A DNA stretch of 64,000 bases from Thermoflavifilum sp. GTDB taxonomy: Bacteria > Bacteroidota > Bacteroidia > Chitinophagales > Chitinophagaceae. The notes below the pieces were generated by a model that saw nothing but the letters and a program-made list of their open reading frames with translations, searched no databases and had not been told where the DNA came from. Every line of letters begins with the position of its first letter. Position 1 is the first letter of the stretch. Below are positions 36,201 through 44,832 of the stretch, one piece after another. Made by a program: the position numbers and the translations under genes. Location of the stretch: NCBI RefSeq assembly GCF_014961315.1, contig NZ_CP063141.1, forward strand, positions 1,736,001-1,800,000, read 5' to 3'.

Positions 36201-36343
36201 CAGGAGAAAATCTCATCACAATCTCTAATTATAAAGGATATGACCCTGATTTTATCAGCGACGGATTATTTAGTAGGGGCTTTGATTACGGTTCTTTCCC
36301 GAATCCTAGAACTATTATGGTTGGGATTCAAGCAGGTTTTTAA
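33293..36343 (+). CDS. SusC/RagA family TonB-linked outer-membrane transporter
   Basis: 1,016 residues. Signal peptide, then carboxypeptidase-regulatory-like domain (VVHGQVFEANGRTPLPGVTV), the SusC signature NELVVIGYGTVKKKDLTGSV, plug domain (LFVVDGVPIDA, SIQVLKDASAAAIYGARAA) and a 22-stranded barrel ending in TIMVGIQAGF. It imports oligosaccharides across the outer membrane with the SusD lid encoded 56 bases downstream. From about 33.66 kb the gene is visibly more AT-rich than its GH2 and GH127 neighbours. The substrate is inferred to be arabinofuranose oligosaccharides or glycopeptides. Confidence 0.95.
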   Translation: MKRNSTHCLCRFMIPALFFVTSFVFPATLFAQQSHVVHGQVFEANGRTPLPGVTVMIAGSQTGTVTDNQGRYSIEASPGDSLVFRYVGYQERHVLVDGQQTLNVSMLPSTSALNELVVIGYGTVKKKDLTGSVSVVDLKDAEKNPTYDVARMLQGQVAGISVHGSGEPGGYVQIKLRGITTFGNNSPLFVVDGVPIDAPFDFSTDDIESIQVLKDASAAAIYGARAATGVIIITTKKGQPGPLKVNYSGYYGWQRIPKYIPVTDRVGYQKITTAAELNAGLTIAPANDPTNPKYISNINTDWQKAALKTGIIQDHHINLSGGSSNINYDLGLSYFDQTGIQVGPQKYDRYTLNANFGGHKGRFEYGAKLAYTQSHKGNYAATQGHAVFGGTVTAMLTAIPTVPVYDSTRLGGYGGSDAALQRGISANVVGINNLVHDYSDRNRAFGNIWAELEIIPNLKYKLNLSYDRTDYKNYHFEPKFDMGYYYINNTFYLSEQLGNANTGLVENTITYHLQAGKHQFDFLTGMTYQEDHNQWMQGTAQDTTNLQFQTFSAVSNPAAKGLSSYLEASTLLSYLGRINYNFADRYLFTVNFRRDGSSRFSPAHRYGNFAGFAAAWNISNEKFIQLPKFISNLKLRGSYGELGNQNFGNYLYQSYIDNSVNYDFNDQLAIGATTVSVADPSLKWESTVVSDVGIDAGLLNESLTFTIEYFNRESKDIITNIPIPYSVGSFPQTVTTNAASLKNTGIELTFAYHKSTGSLHYDITFNGSTLSNRVLKLGGANNPIYGNASKTEVGHPVGEIFGYLTEGIFQDQNDIAKHATQTGAAPGDIKFKDVNGDGVITDQDRVYLGNAIPKYYYGLNIDLTYKNFDFSMFWQGNAGNKVFNAVYQALMAEQYGNDHVDALNFWTPTHTNTNVPRPIIGDPNGNDRVSDRFVEDGSYIKLQNLQIGYTIPSDFIKRTHIFSSFHVYVAGENLITISNYKGYDPDFISDGLFSRGFDYGSFPNPRTIMVGIQAGF

Positions 36344-36399
36344 GAATTTTAAATTTCAAATAAAATAATATAATTCTTCAATTTTAAAATTTATTTCAT

Positions 36400-37953
36400 A
36401 TGAGAACGAGATTTCAAAATATAATTTTTGCAGTTGCTGCTTTATTTCTTTTCAGTAGTTGTTCGAAAAATCTGAATCAGGTTAATCCGAACGCACAGAC
36501 TTCTGCTTCATTCTGGAAGACGAGCAGTGATGCTTTGCAGGGAGTAAATGCTGCCTATGCTCCTTTGCTTCTCGATGGATTATTCATGCGCTTTACTCCT
36601 GTACTGACAGATGTTAGAGGTGATGATGTTAGAAGTAATAGTCCCTGGACCGCTATTCGCAACGCTGCGATTTTTTCCTTGAACACAAGTGACCCGTCTG
36701 GTTATGGATGGACATTTGACGAATTATACGAAGGGGTTTATAGATGTAATCAAGTTCTAGATTTTGTACCTGGCATCCAGATGGATCAGAATCTAAAAAA
36801 TAGAATTCTTGGCCAGGCATATTTTTTAAGAGGTTTATATTTCTTTTATCTGGCCGATTTATTTGGGAATGTAGCCATTCCATTACACGCACCCCAATCA
36901 CCTAAGGATTTCTTTTCCCCTCAAATGCCTGTCGACTCTGTTTGGGCACAAGCAATGGCCGACTTTAAAGCAGCGATTCCTCTTTTACCGGTTTCATACG
37001 CCAATATTAATGGGCCTGATAATCAAATTGGACGAGCAACTAAAGGAGCTGCAATGGCATTTCTTGGGAAAACTTACTTGTTTAATCACATGTATCAACA
37101 GGCAGCAGAACAGTTTAAAAATGTTATTGATCTGGGTGTATATGCTTTAATGCCAAATTATGCAGATAACTTTGACGGACGCCACAAGAATAACCAGGAA
37201 TCAATTTTTGAGGTGCAGTTTTCCTTAACTGCTGGCGGGCAGGATCTCGGCTGGCAGGGGATACCCTCCTCAACTTGGGCTAAAACTAACGCCATAGCAA
37301 TTACTTATGGGCCACCCAATTTTGGATGGAACGATGTCCAACCCTCGTTCTATTTGTTTAATGAATTCCAGAAAGAAAAGACAGTTGATAGCTCACTTGA
37401 CCCAAGACTCGATGTAACAATACTTTACAATAAACCTGGGGAAATGTTATATGGTCACTACTTTAGTGATGTATATACAGGAACACCTTATCTAAATGAC
37501 ATTTTTTGTAAAAAATATGAGAATTGGGATACTAAACCCAATGAATATGATTGGAAGTCTGGAAAAGATTATATTATCATGCGATATGCAGATGTGTTGT
37601 TGATGTATGCCGAGTGTGAAAATGAATTAGGAAATGTAGCTGAATGTGCACACTACATTCAAATGGTGAGAAATAGGGTGAATCTTCCCGATCGTGAGGC
37701 TGAATTTGCTACTTATTCTCAACAGCAAATGCGAGACCAGATCTCACACGAACGGTTATTGGAATTTGGTTTAGAAGGACATCGTTTCGATGACATAAGA
37801 AGATGGGGGTGGTTGAATGATCCTGCAAAATTGAATGAGCTTAAGCAGCACGATCCAGAATTTAATTACTACAAACCAGGGAGGGACTTACTGCCAATTC
37901 CTCAGGGAGAAATAGATAATAATCCTGGATTTAAACAGAATCCTAGCTATTGA
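36400..37953 (+). CDS. SusD/RagB family nutrient-binding lipoprotein
   Basis: 517 residues. The lipobox is FLFSSC with acylated Cys21. Tetratricopeptide-like helices typical of SusD occur (LRGLYFFYLADLFGNV, AMAFLGKTYLFNHMYQQAA), and the C-terminal signature is RHxR-like ERLLEFGLEGHRFDDIRRWG. It forms the hinged lid over the SusC barrel and binds glycan at the cell surface. AT-rich like susC. A strong terminator follows its stop. Confidence 0.95.
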   Translation: MRTRFQNIIFAVAALFLFSSCSKNLNQVNPNAQTSASFWKTSSDALQGVNAAYAPLLLDGLFMRFTPVLTDVRGDDVRSNSPWTAIRNAAIFSLNTSDPSGYGWTFDELYEGVYRCNQVLDFVPGIQMDQNLKNRILGQAYFLRGLYFFYLADLFGNVAIPLHAPQSPKDFFSPQMPVDSVWAQAMADFKAAIPLLPVSYANINGPDNQIGRATKGAAMAFLGKTYLFNHMYQQAAEQFKNVIDLGVYALMPNYADNFDGRHKNNQESIFEVQFSLTAGGQDLGWQGIPSSTWAKTNAIAITYGPPNFGWNDVQPSFYLFNEFQKEKTVDSSLDPRLDVTILYNKPGEMLYGHYFSDVYTGTPYLNDIFCKKYENWDTKPNEYDWKSGKDYIIMRYADVLLMYAECENELGNVAECAHYIQMVRNRVNLPDREAEFATYSQQQMRDQISHERLLEFGLEGHRFDDIRRWGWLNDPAKLNELKQHDPEFNYYKPGRDLLPIPQGEIDNNPGFKQNPSY

Positions 37954-37969
37954 TATTTTTTCGTCCTGT

Positions 37970-37997
37970 CCACCGGAGTTTTTCCGGTGGATTTTTT
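37970..37997 (+). terminator. intrinsic terminator between susD and the GH43 genes
   Basis: CCACCGGA (37970-37977) pairs perfectly with TCCGGTGG (37983-37990) around a 5-base loop, followed by ATTTTTTATTT. It lies 17 bases after the susD stop and 30 bases before the GH43 ATG, in the middle of what otherwise looks like one operon. Confidence 0.85.
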
Positions 37998-38027
37998 ATT
38001 TACTCAATTAAATAATCTAATTTTAAA

Positions 38028-39521
38028 ATGAGGTATGGTTATTCATTCATCATAGTGTCGTTGATCTGTTTAGTATCTTTCATTTCTTGTAAGAAGAATA
38101 GCTCAATCACTCCTCAAACTAATGGCCAGCAGGATAGTTCATATAATCAAAATACATCAAATTTTGATATCAATAGTATTACAGATACCTATGAGGATAT
38201 TGCTGATTTTCAATTTTATCCTAAGTGGACGGTATATAATGTACACGATCCTTCTATAAAAAAGTTTGGAGATTATTATTATTGCTATAGCACAGATGTA
38301 GCTTATGGTATTTCAGTGAGACCCGGAATTCAAATTCGTAGATCAAAGGATTTGATTCAATGGCAGTTTGTGGGATGGGCGTTTAATGGAATTCCCTCAA
38401 TGGCCGCAAATTTTATATCCCAGCATGGGGGTACTCCTAACCAGGGAATCTGGGCACCTTATGTCTTAAAAATAAATGGAGAATATCGGTTGTATTTTGC
38501 TCTTTCTTCTTCTACACCCAGATTAAGTGTGATTGAATTGGCCGTTTCTTCTTCCCCTGAAGGCCCCTGGCAGGAAAGAGGAATCGTAGTTTCATCGTTA
38601 AATGACAATACGATACAAACTAATGCCATTGATCCCAGTGTATTGGTGGATCCGGAGGGTAAAGAATGGCTTTATTATGGTTCGGCATGGGATGGAATTT
38701 ATATTTTACAGTTAGATCCATCAACCGGGCTGGCTTTAAATCCCGGAGATAAAGGTAAAAGGATTGCCCAGAGAGGATTTACTAATGGGCAGGTCAATGG
38801 TAATATTGAAGCGCCAGAGATATTTTATAACAACCAGTTAAAAAAATATTATCTCTTTATGTCGTATGATTGGTTCGAAACAAAATATAATGTTAGGGTA
38901 GGACGATCAGATAATCCGGATGGACCATTTTATGATTATTTTGGAAACGATCTGAATACAGAACAGGATCACCTGCCCATGATTATAGCCCCATATGAAT
39001 TTATGAATCAAAGCGGATGGCAGGGTACCGGTGGATGTGCTGTTTTTCAAGATGACAGCGGAAATGTATACATGGGACATAATGCCCGACCGGGTGTTAA
39101 TAAATATTTTATGGATTTGCACATCAGAAAAGTTTTCTGGACACAAGATGGATGGCCTGTTGTTTCCCCAGAACGCTATGCTGGAGTAGCACAAAGAAAA
39201 ATTTCAGCGGATGATCTGGTAGGAAAATGGGAATGGATCGTGTTTCAATATCGTGTGGTGCCAGGATATCAAAATGAACAGGTTTCTCCTGATTTTCAGT
39301 ATTCTCAAATAGTAAATATGCAATCAAATGGAACCTTTAATAATCAAGCATCGAACACCTGGACTTATCAAGATCCCTGGTTGACGATGAAATGGGCAGA
39401 TGGCTTACAGGCGAAAGTAATGGTATCTATGGGTCGAGACTGGGAAAATCATGATACTACAATTTTGTTTACCGGATTGGATAACCAGGGAATGGCTGTT
39501 TGGGGGAAGAAACTAAAATAA
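38028..39521 (+). CDS. GH43 endo-alpha-1,5-L-arabinanase-type lipoprotein
   Basis: 497 residues. The lipobox LVSFISC places it on a membrane surface (Cys21). The five-bladed GH43 propeller carries the three catalytic acids: Asp in YNVHDPSIKK, Asp in NAIDPSVLVD and Glu in GNIEAPEIFY. A C-terminal beta-sandwich (DLVGKWEWIVFQYR to the end) resembles the extra domain of two-domain endo-arabinanases. Expected to cut alpha-1,5-arabinan or related L-arabinofuranose chains outside the cell. AT-rich. Confidence 0.9.
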   Translation: MRYGYSFIIVSLICLVSFISCKKNSSITPQTNGQQDSSYNQNTSNFDINSITDTYEDIADFQFYPKWTVYNVHDPSIKKFGDYYYCYSTDVAYGISVRPGIQIRRSKDLIQWQFVGWAFNGIPSMAANFISQHGGTPNQGIWAPYVLKINGEYRLYFALSSSTPRLSVIELAVSSSPEGPWQERGIVVSSLNDNTIQTNAIDPSVLVDPEGKEWLYYGSAWDGIYILQLDPSTGLALNPGDKGKRIAQRGFTNGQVNGNIEAPEIFYNNQLKKYYLFMSYDWFETKYNVRVGRSDNPDGPFYDYFGNDLNTEQDHLPMIIAPYEFMNQSGWQGTGGCAVFQDDSGNVYMGHNARPGVNKYFMDLHIRKVFWTQDGWPVVSPERYAGVAQRKISADDLVGKWEWIVFQYRVVPGYQNEQVSPDFQYSQIVNMQSNGTFNNQASNTWTYQDPWLTMKWADGLQAKVMVSMGRDWENHDTTILFTGLDNQGMAVWGKKLK

Positions 39522-39541
39522 AACATTAAAACAGTAATTAT

Positions 39542-40546
39542 ATGCAAAACAGACTTAAATTATCCAGTTTATTATCAGTATCATGCTTCTTGTTCAACTT
39601 ACATCCTATTTCTGCACAGGTGTATCCTATTCGTGCACATGATCCGTCAATTATCAAAACGGATAGTACATATTATATCTTTGCCACGGGCAGAGGAATT
39701 CTTTTCTGGTCGTCAACGGATCGACAGCACTGGCAGTTCAGGGGTAGAATTTTTAATCGCACACCCGATTGGGTATATCAAGTTGTGCCAGATTTTAATG
39801 GAGATATGTGGGCACCCGATATTTCTTATTACAATGGAAAGTATTATTTGTTTTACGCAGTTTCAAAATTTGAACGGAATACATCGGCAATTGGATTGGC
39901 TACTAATGTAACATTGAATCCAGATGATCCTAACTATTACTGGGATGATCATGGTGTGGTGGTCAGGTCTATACCAGGGCGTGATCTCTGGAATGCAATC
40001 GATCCCAACTTAGCTGTGGATGAACAAGGAACACCATGGCTTGTATTTGGCTCATTCTGGGATGGAATTAAGCTGGTGAAACTGGACACCAGCAGAACAC
40101 GAATCGCTGAGCCTGAACAATGGTATACTGTTGCCTGTAGGCCACGTACTTTCGGCCTGGACGATACCTTGCCCGGTGATGGAGCCATAGAAGCACCTTA
40201 TATCATTCACCGGAATGGATATTATTATCTATTCGTATCTTTTGATTATTGTTGCAGGGGCGTGAGAAGCAATTATAAGGTGGCCGTAGGAAGATCAAAA
40301 CAAATCTTCGGCCCTTATGTAGATCGTTCGGGTAAGCGCATGACGGATGGAGGTGGAACCATCATCGTGGAAGGAAATAAGCATTTTCCTGGTTTGGGAC
40401 ATAATGCGATTCTGTATGATGATGGTAAAGATTATATCGTGTTGCATGCTTATGATGCAGAGCATCATGGTGTACCCGACCTGGCAATATTGCCGATACA
40501 GTGGGTGGACGACTGGCCCGTGGTTGATACCAGTTATTTAAAATAA
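39542..40546 (+). CDS. GH43 arabinan endo-1,5-alpha-L-arabinosidase, single domain
   Basis: 334 residues with a signal peptide (LLSVSCFLFNLHPISAQ) and a single GH43 propeller. Catalytic residues lie in IRAHDPSIIK, NAIDPNLAVD and GAIEAPYIIH. The late LGHNAILYDD histidine motif matches arabinanases. The 3' half is less AT-rich than the 5' half, so the base-composition boundary of the AT-rich block runs through this gene. It lies 20 bases after the first GH43 gene and 11 bases before GH127. Confidence 0.9.
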   Translation: MQNRLKLSSLLSVSCFLFNLHPISAQVYPIRAHDPSIIKTDSTYYIFATGRGILFWSSTDRQHWQFRGRIFNRTPDWVYQVVPDFNGDMWAPDISYYNGKYYLFYAVSKFERNTSAIGLATNVTLNPDDPNYYWDDHGVVVRSIPGRDLWNAIDPNLAVDEQGTPWLVFGSFWDGIKLVKLDTSRTRIAEPEQWYTVACRPRTFGLDDTLPGDGAIEAPYIIHRNGYYYLFVSFDYCCRGVRSNYKVAVGRSKQIFGPYVDRSGKRMTDGGGTIIVEGNKHFPGLGHNAILYDDGKDYIVLHAYDAEHHGVPDLAILPIQWVDDWPVVDTSYLK

Positions 40547-40557
40547 ATGATGAGAAG

Positions 40558-43011
40558 ATGAAACATACTTTGCTGTGCTGCTTGATGTTTTTGCTTTCAG
40601 GAGTTTATCCTGAAAATCTTTTACTGCAAGCAAGATATTTTGCATCTTCACCCCCTTCTCATGATTCTCTACCGCATGATTATACGATTCATCCGGTGCC
40701 GTTTAGCGATGTCAGGTTAACCGATCATTTCTGGAAACCCAGAATAGATCGGATGTACACCGTAACCTTACCCCATGAATTAAACGAGTTACGCATAACG
40801 GGTAGAGATCGGAATTTTGAATTGGCTGCTCTTGCCTTGCAAACCCATGTAGATACGGGTAGCTTTTGTACGCAATATCCATTCGATGATACCGATCTGT
40901 ATAAGGTCATTGAAGGGATCAGTTATGCCTTGATGTTGCATCCCGACCCGGTCTTAAAAAAACGTATGGATAGCCTTATTGCCTTGATTGCCGCGGCTCA
41001 GGAACCAGATGGTTATCTGTACACGGCACGTACCATTAATCCTTTGCATCCGCATCCGTGGTCGGGTTTACAAAGATGGGAGAATGTAGAAAAGCTCAGC
41101 CATGAACTCTATAATTCCGGTCATTTGTTTCAGGCAGCGGCTGCTAACTATTTAGCAACAGGCGATAGTGCATTGTTGAAAGTAGCCATTAAAAATGCCG
41201 ATTTACTCTGCCGTACGTTCGGATGGGGAAAACTGGAAAAATATCCCGGTCATCCGGAGGTGGAGCTGGGTCTGGTGAGTTTATATCGGGTTACCCATGA
41301 TCCGAGATATTTGCAATTGGCAAAGTTTTTTCTTGATGTGCGCGGCCCCGGCGGAAGTACGTATGAGCAAGCCCAGCAAAAAGTGGTGGATCAACGCAAG
41401 GCGGTGGGCCATGCCGTGCGGGCGGGTTATCTCTACTCCGCTATGGCCGATGTGAGTGCACTTACAGGCGATACGGCTTATGTGCATGCCGATCGTTACA
41501 TCTGGAACGATATTGTTTCCACACAACTGTATGTTACGGGTGGGGTGGGGGCTACCAGCAATGGCGAGGCTTTTGGTCAACCCTATGAATTGCCTAACCT
41601 CACAGCTTACAATGAAACCTGTGCTTCCATTGCCAATGTTTATTTCAACCAGCGCATGTTTCTCACCACAGGCGATGCCGTTTATTATGATGTGCTGGAG
41701 CGCACCTTATATAATGCCTTACTTGATGGATTATCATTAAAAGGGGATGCATTTTTTTATCCCAATCCGTTGGCTTCAATGGGCGGATACACGCGCAGTG
41801 CATGGTTTGGCTGTTCCTGTTGCCCCACCAATCTGGCGCGTTTCATCCCGGTTGTGGGTGGATATTTTTATGCTACACGCGGTCATGATATCTATGTAAA
41901 TCTTTATGGCGCCAATGAGGCTTCGATTCGTTTAGAGGATCAGCTTGTGCGTGTGCATGAAGAAACCAATTATCCCTGGTCTGGTGATATCCGGATTATG
42001 CTGGAACCCGAACACACCGGTGTGTTCACGCTAAGATTGCGTATACCCGGATGGGCAATGAATCGGCCCGTACCCAGCGATTTATATACTTTTGCCAATC
42101 CCTCATCAGCACAATATGCCATTCAATTGAATGGGCAGAGCATTCATCCCGTCATTGAAAACGGATATGCCGTTATAAACCGAACCTGGAAGAAAGGAGA
42201 TCAGATTACGCTGCATTTGCCGATGAATGTGCATGTCGTTGAAGCCAATCCGCATGTAAAAGCAGATGTGGGCAGAATAGCTCTGCAGCGGGGACCGCTG
42301 GTATATTGTCTGGAATGGCCCGATAATCCGGATCATCATGTGCTGAACTTGATTGTGAACCCACATCAAACCATTACCACTACGTTTAAACCGGATTTAC
42401 TCGATGGCGTGGAAATCATCCAGGGTAAAGCCCTGGCAGCCCGGCGCACGTTGAGTGGAAAAATAGAAACCACACCCGTACACTTCACTGCAATTCCGTA
42501 TTATGCATGGGCGAATCGGGGCGCCGGTGAGATGACGGTCTGGATAGCAGCCGACGAGCAAGCCGTACAACCTTTGCCGGCTCCAACGATTGCTTATACA
42601 AGTACCATTCGTGCATCACGTCCATCCAGAAGTTTGATGGCCATTCATGATCAAATCCTGCCCGATAGTTCAAACGATCATTCGGTGCTGTATTTTCACT
42701 GGTGGCCGGAGAAAGATACCACCGTGTGGGTGGAATATGATTTCAAACAGCCCGCCACGGTTTCATCGAGCAGCGTGTACTGGTATGATGATCATCTTAC
42801 CGGTGGCGGATGCAGTGTGCCCGATAGCTGGCAATTGTTTTATCGACAAAATAATCGATGGTTACCCGTTCAAAATGTAACTTCCTACGGCACAAAAAAA
42901 GATCAGTTAAACATCGTGAAATTTAAACCCGTTCACACTTCGGCCCTGCGCATGGTTATCCGATTAAACAAACAATACGCTACCGGCATCTATGAATGGG
43001 AGGTGAAATAA
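40558..43011 (+). CDS. GH127 beta-L-arabinofuranosidase (HypBA1-type) with C-terminal beta-sandwich
   Basis: 817 residues, exported. The alpha/alpha-barrel begins VPFSDVRLTDHFWKPRID. The zinc/cysteine active site of HypBA1-type enzymes is conserved: Glu337 in NGEAFG, Cys355 in YNETCASIAN (18 residues apart as in HypBA1), and Cys421-Cys422 in FGCSCCPTN. Known members remove beta-L-arabinofuranose from beta-1,2-arabinobiose and from arabinose-hydroxyproline of plant extensins. A C-terminal discoidin-like region (WVEYDFKQPATVSSSSVYWY) may bind sugar. Confidence 0.92.
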   Translation: MKHTLLCCLMFLLSGVYPENLLLQARYFASSPPSHDSLPHDYTIHPVPFSDVRLTDHFWKPRIDRMYTVTLPHELNELRITGRDRNFELAALALQTHVDTGSFCTQYPFDDTDLYKVIEGISYALMLHPDPVLKKRMDSLIALIAAAQEPDGYLYTARTINPLHPHPWSGLQRWENVEKLSHELYNSGHLFQAAAANYLATGDSALLKVAIKNADLLCRTFGWGKLEKYPGHPEVELGLVSLYRVTHDPRYLQLAKFFLDVRGPGGSTYEQAQQKVVDQRKAVGHAVRAGYLYSAMADVSALTGDTAYVHADRYIWNDIVSTQLYVTGGVGATSNGEAFGQPYELPNLTAYNETCASIANVYFNQRMFLTTGDAVYYDVLERTLYNALLDGLSLKGDAFFYPNPLASMGGYTRSAWFGCSCCPTNLARFIPVVGGYFYATRGHDIYVNLYGANEASIRLEDQLVRVHEETNYPWSGDIRIMLEPEHTGVFTLRLRIPGWAMNRPVPSDLYTFANPSSAQYAIQLNGQSIHPVIENGYAVINRTWKKGDQITLHLPMNVHVVEANPHVKADVGRIALQRGPLVYCLEWPDNPDHHVLNLIVNPHQTITTTFKPDLLDGVEIIQGKALAARRTLSGKIETTPVHFTAIPYYAWANRGAGEMTVWIAADEQAVQPLPAPTIAYTSTIRASRPSRSLMAIHDQILPDSSNDHSVLYFHWWPEKDTTVWVEYDFKQPATVSSSSVYWYDDHLTGGGCSVPDSWQLFYRQNNRWLPVQNVTSYGTKKDQLNIVKFKPVHTSALRMVIRLNKQYATGIYEWEVK

Positions 43012-43075
43012 GAAGGCAAAAGATTTAATTTCGTATATCGATTTTTCTGCTTTTTGTTCACTTAAATCCTACCTC

Positions 43076-44806
43076 ATGCCTGCTTGTTTAAAGCGTATGT
43101 CGTTTCTTTTTTTCATCCTTACGCTCTTGCACATTCCAGATGCTTTTGCGCAATCATCCAATCTCGATTTTAGCGAGATGGCCGGTGATATCGAGCGATT
43201 TGAAGCCGGATGGCGCGATCTGAATCGGTCCATGCAAGATATGCCTTTACAGCTCATCGATTATCGAAACCATTATTTGCATCGATGGCAGGATACCTTG
43301 CAGTCTATTTCTTTCGATCAGCTGAGTCAGGAAGGAAAAGTCGATGATATCCTGTTGCAATACACCATTCACAAACAATTATTTGAAAATGAACAACAGC
43401 TTCAGGTATGGGAAGCTATCCGAAAATTATTACCGTTAACCGATAGCATACTTTTAGTTGCGGAGAAAAGACATGAAGGCGATAGGCTGAATCCGGAATG
43501 GACGGCGGGCATCTTTCATCAATTTGCTGATCAACTGCAACAACGATCGCAACATATCTATCCAGCCACATTACCTGATGCTCATTTATCCTATCCGGTA
43601 CTGCAGGCGATGCAACATTTGCATGCAATCATAAAAGGCATTTATGATTTTTATAACCTCTATGATCCTGCGTTTACCTGGTGGATGCAAACCACCTATC
43701 GACGGACGGATTCTCTTTTCATAGTGTATACCGACAGTTTGCGTGTGGCTATAATGCGGCAGCTGAATGCGCATGATCGCAGTGGCATTCATGGAAGTCC
43801 CATCGGACGCGATGCATTAGTCAGATTGTTGCACGATGAAATGATTCCTTATACTCCCGAAGAATTGATTGATATCGCCAATCGAGAATACAACTGGTGT
43901 CTGCAACAAATTAAAAAGGCATCCGCAGCCATGGGATATGGTGATGACTGGAAAGCTGCACTGGAAAAGGTAAAGCAAACTTATGTACAACCCGGCGAAC
44001 AACCACAGCTGATTAAAAAACTGGAAGATGAAGCCATACAATTTGTAAAACAACATCAACTGGTAACCATTCCCGAGCTGGCGGAGATAAGCTGGACGAT
44101 GGAAATGATGTCGCCTCAGCGACAGCGGGTGAATCCGTTTTTTACCGGTGGCGATGTACTCAGCATTTCTTATCCCACCAGCACGATGTCGTATACCGAT
44201 AAGTTGATGAGCATGCGCGGGAATAATCCTTATTTTTCACGCGCCACTGTTTTTCATGAAATCATTCCCGGCCATTATTTGCAGGAATATATGAATGAAA
44301 GATATCGGAATTATCGTTGGCCCTTTCATACGGCATTCTGGACGGAAGGATGGGCTTTTTACTGGGAAATGTTGATGTGGGATAAAGGATATGATCAAAC
44401 ACCCGAACAACAGATTGGTGCCTTGTTCTGGCGTATGCATCGCTGTGCACGCATCGTGTTTTCAATCAATTTTCATTTAGGGAAATGGACGCCCGAGCAA
44501 TGTGTAGAATATTTAATCGATAAGGTCGGCCATGAGCGTGCTAATGCGGAAGGTGAGGTGCGTCGTTCATTTGAAGGGGGATATGGTCCATTGTATCAAC
44601 TGGCTTATATGATCGGTGCATTGCAATTTTATGCTCTGCATCATGAGTTAGTTGATTCCGGTAGAATGACGGATCGGGCATTTCATAATGCGATTCTGAA
44701 AGAAGGCAATATACCCATTGAGATGGTGCGTGCGATTCTGGAACATACTCCACTGAAAAAAGATTATCAGCCGCAATGGCGGTTTTATCAGGAAATAAGC
44801 AAATAG
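43076..44806 (+). CDS. secreted DUF885 family protein (putative metallopeptidase)
   Basis: 576 residues with a signal peptide (LFFILTLLHIPDAFAQ). An ATG at 43097 is an alternative start. The DUF885 signature HEIIPGHYLQEYMNE lies at about residue 400, followed by FWTEGWAFYWEMLM. The HExxPGH pattern with a downstream Glu suggests a zinc peptidase-like site. The biochemical substrate cannot be told from sequence. Its place between two beta-L-arabinofuranosidase genes suggests that the target polymer has a peptide part. Confidence 0.8.
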   Translation: MPACLKRMSFLFFILTLLHIPDAFAQSSNLDFSEMAGDIERFEAGWRDLNRSMQDMPLQLIDYRNHYLHRWQDTLQSISFDQLSQEGKVDDILLQYTIHKQLFENEQQLQVWEAIRKLLPLTDSILLVAEKRHEGDRLNPEWTAGIFHQFADQLQQRSQHIYPATLPDAHLSYPVLQAMQHLHAIIKGIYDFYNLYDPAFTWWMQTTYRRTDSLFIVYTDSLRVAIMRQLNAHDRSGIHGSPIGRDALVRLLHDEMIPYTPEELIDIANREYNWCLQQIKKASAAMGYGDDWKAALEKVKQTYVQPGEQPQLIKKLEDEAIQFVKQHQLVTIPELAEISWTMEMMSPQRQRVNPFFTGGDVLSISYPTSTMSYTDKLMSMRGNNPYFSRATVFHEIIPGHYLQEYMNERYRNYRWPFHTAFWTEGWAFYWEMLMWDKGYDQTPEQQIGALFWRMHRCARIVFSINFHLGKWTPEQCVEYLIDKVGHERANAEGEVRRSFEGGYGPLYQLAYMIGALQFYALHHELVDSGRMTDRAFHNAILKEGNIPIEMVRAILEHTPLKKDYQPQWRFYQEISK

Positions 44807-44832
44807 TCGAACACTTAAAAATTTCTTTCACG

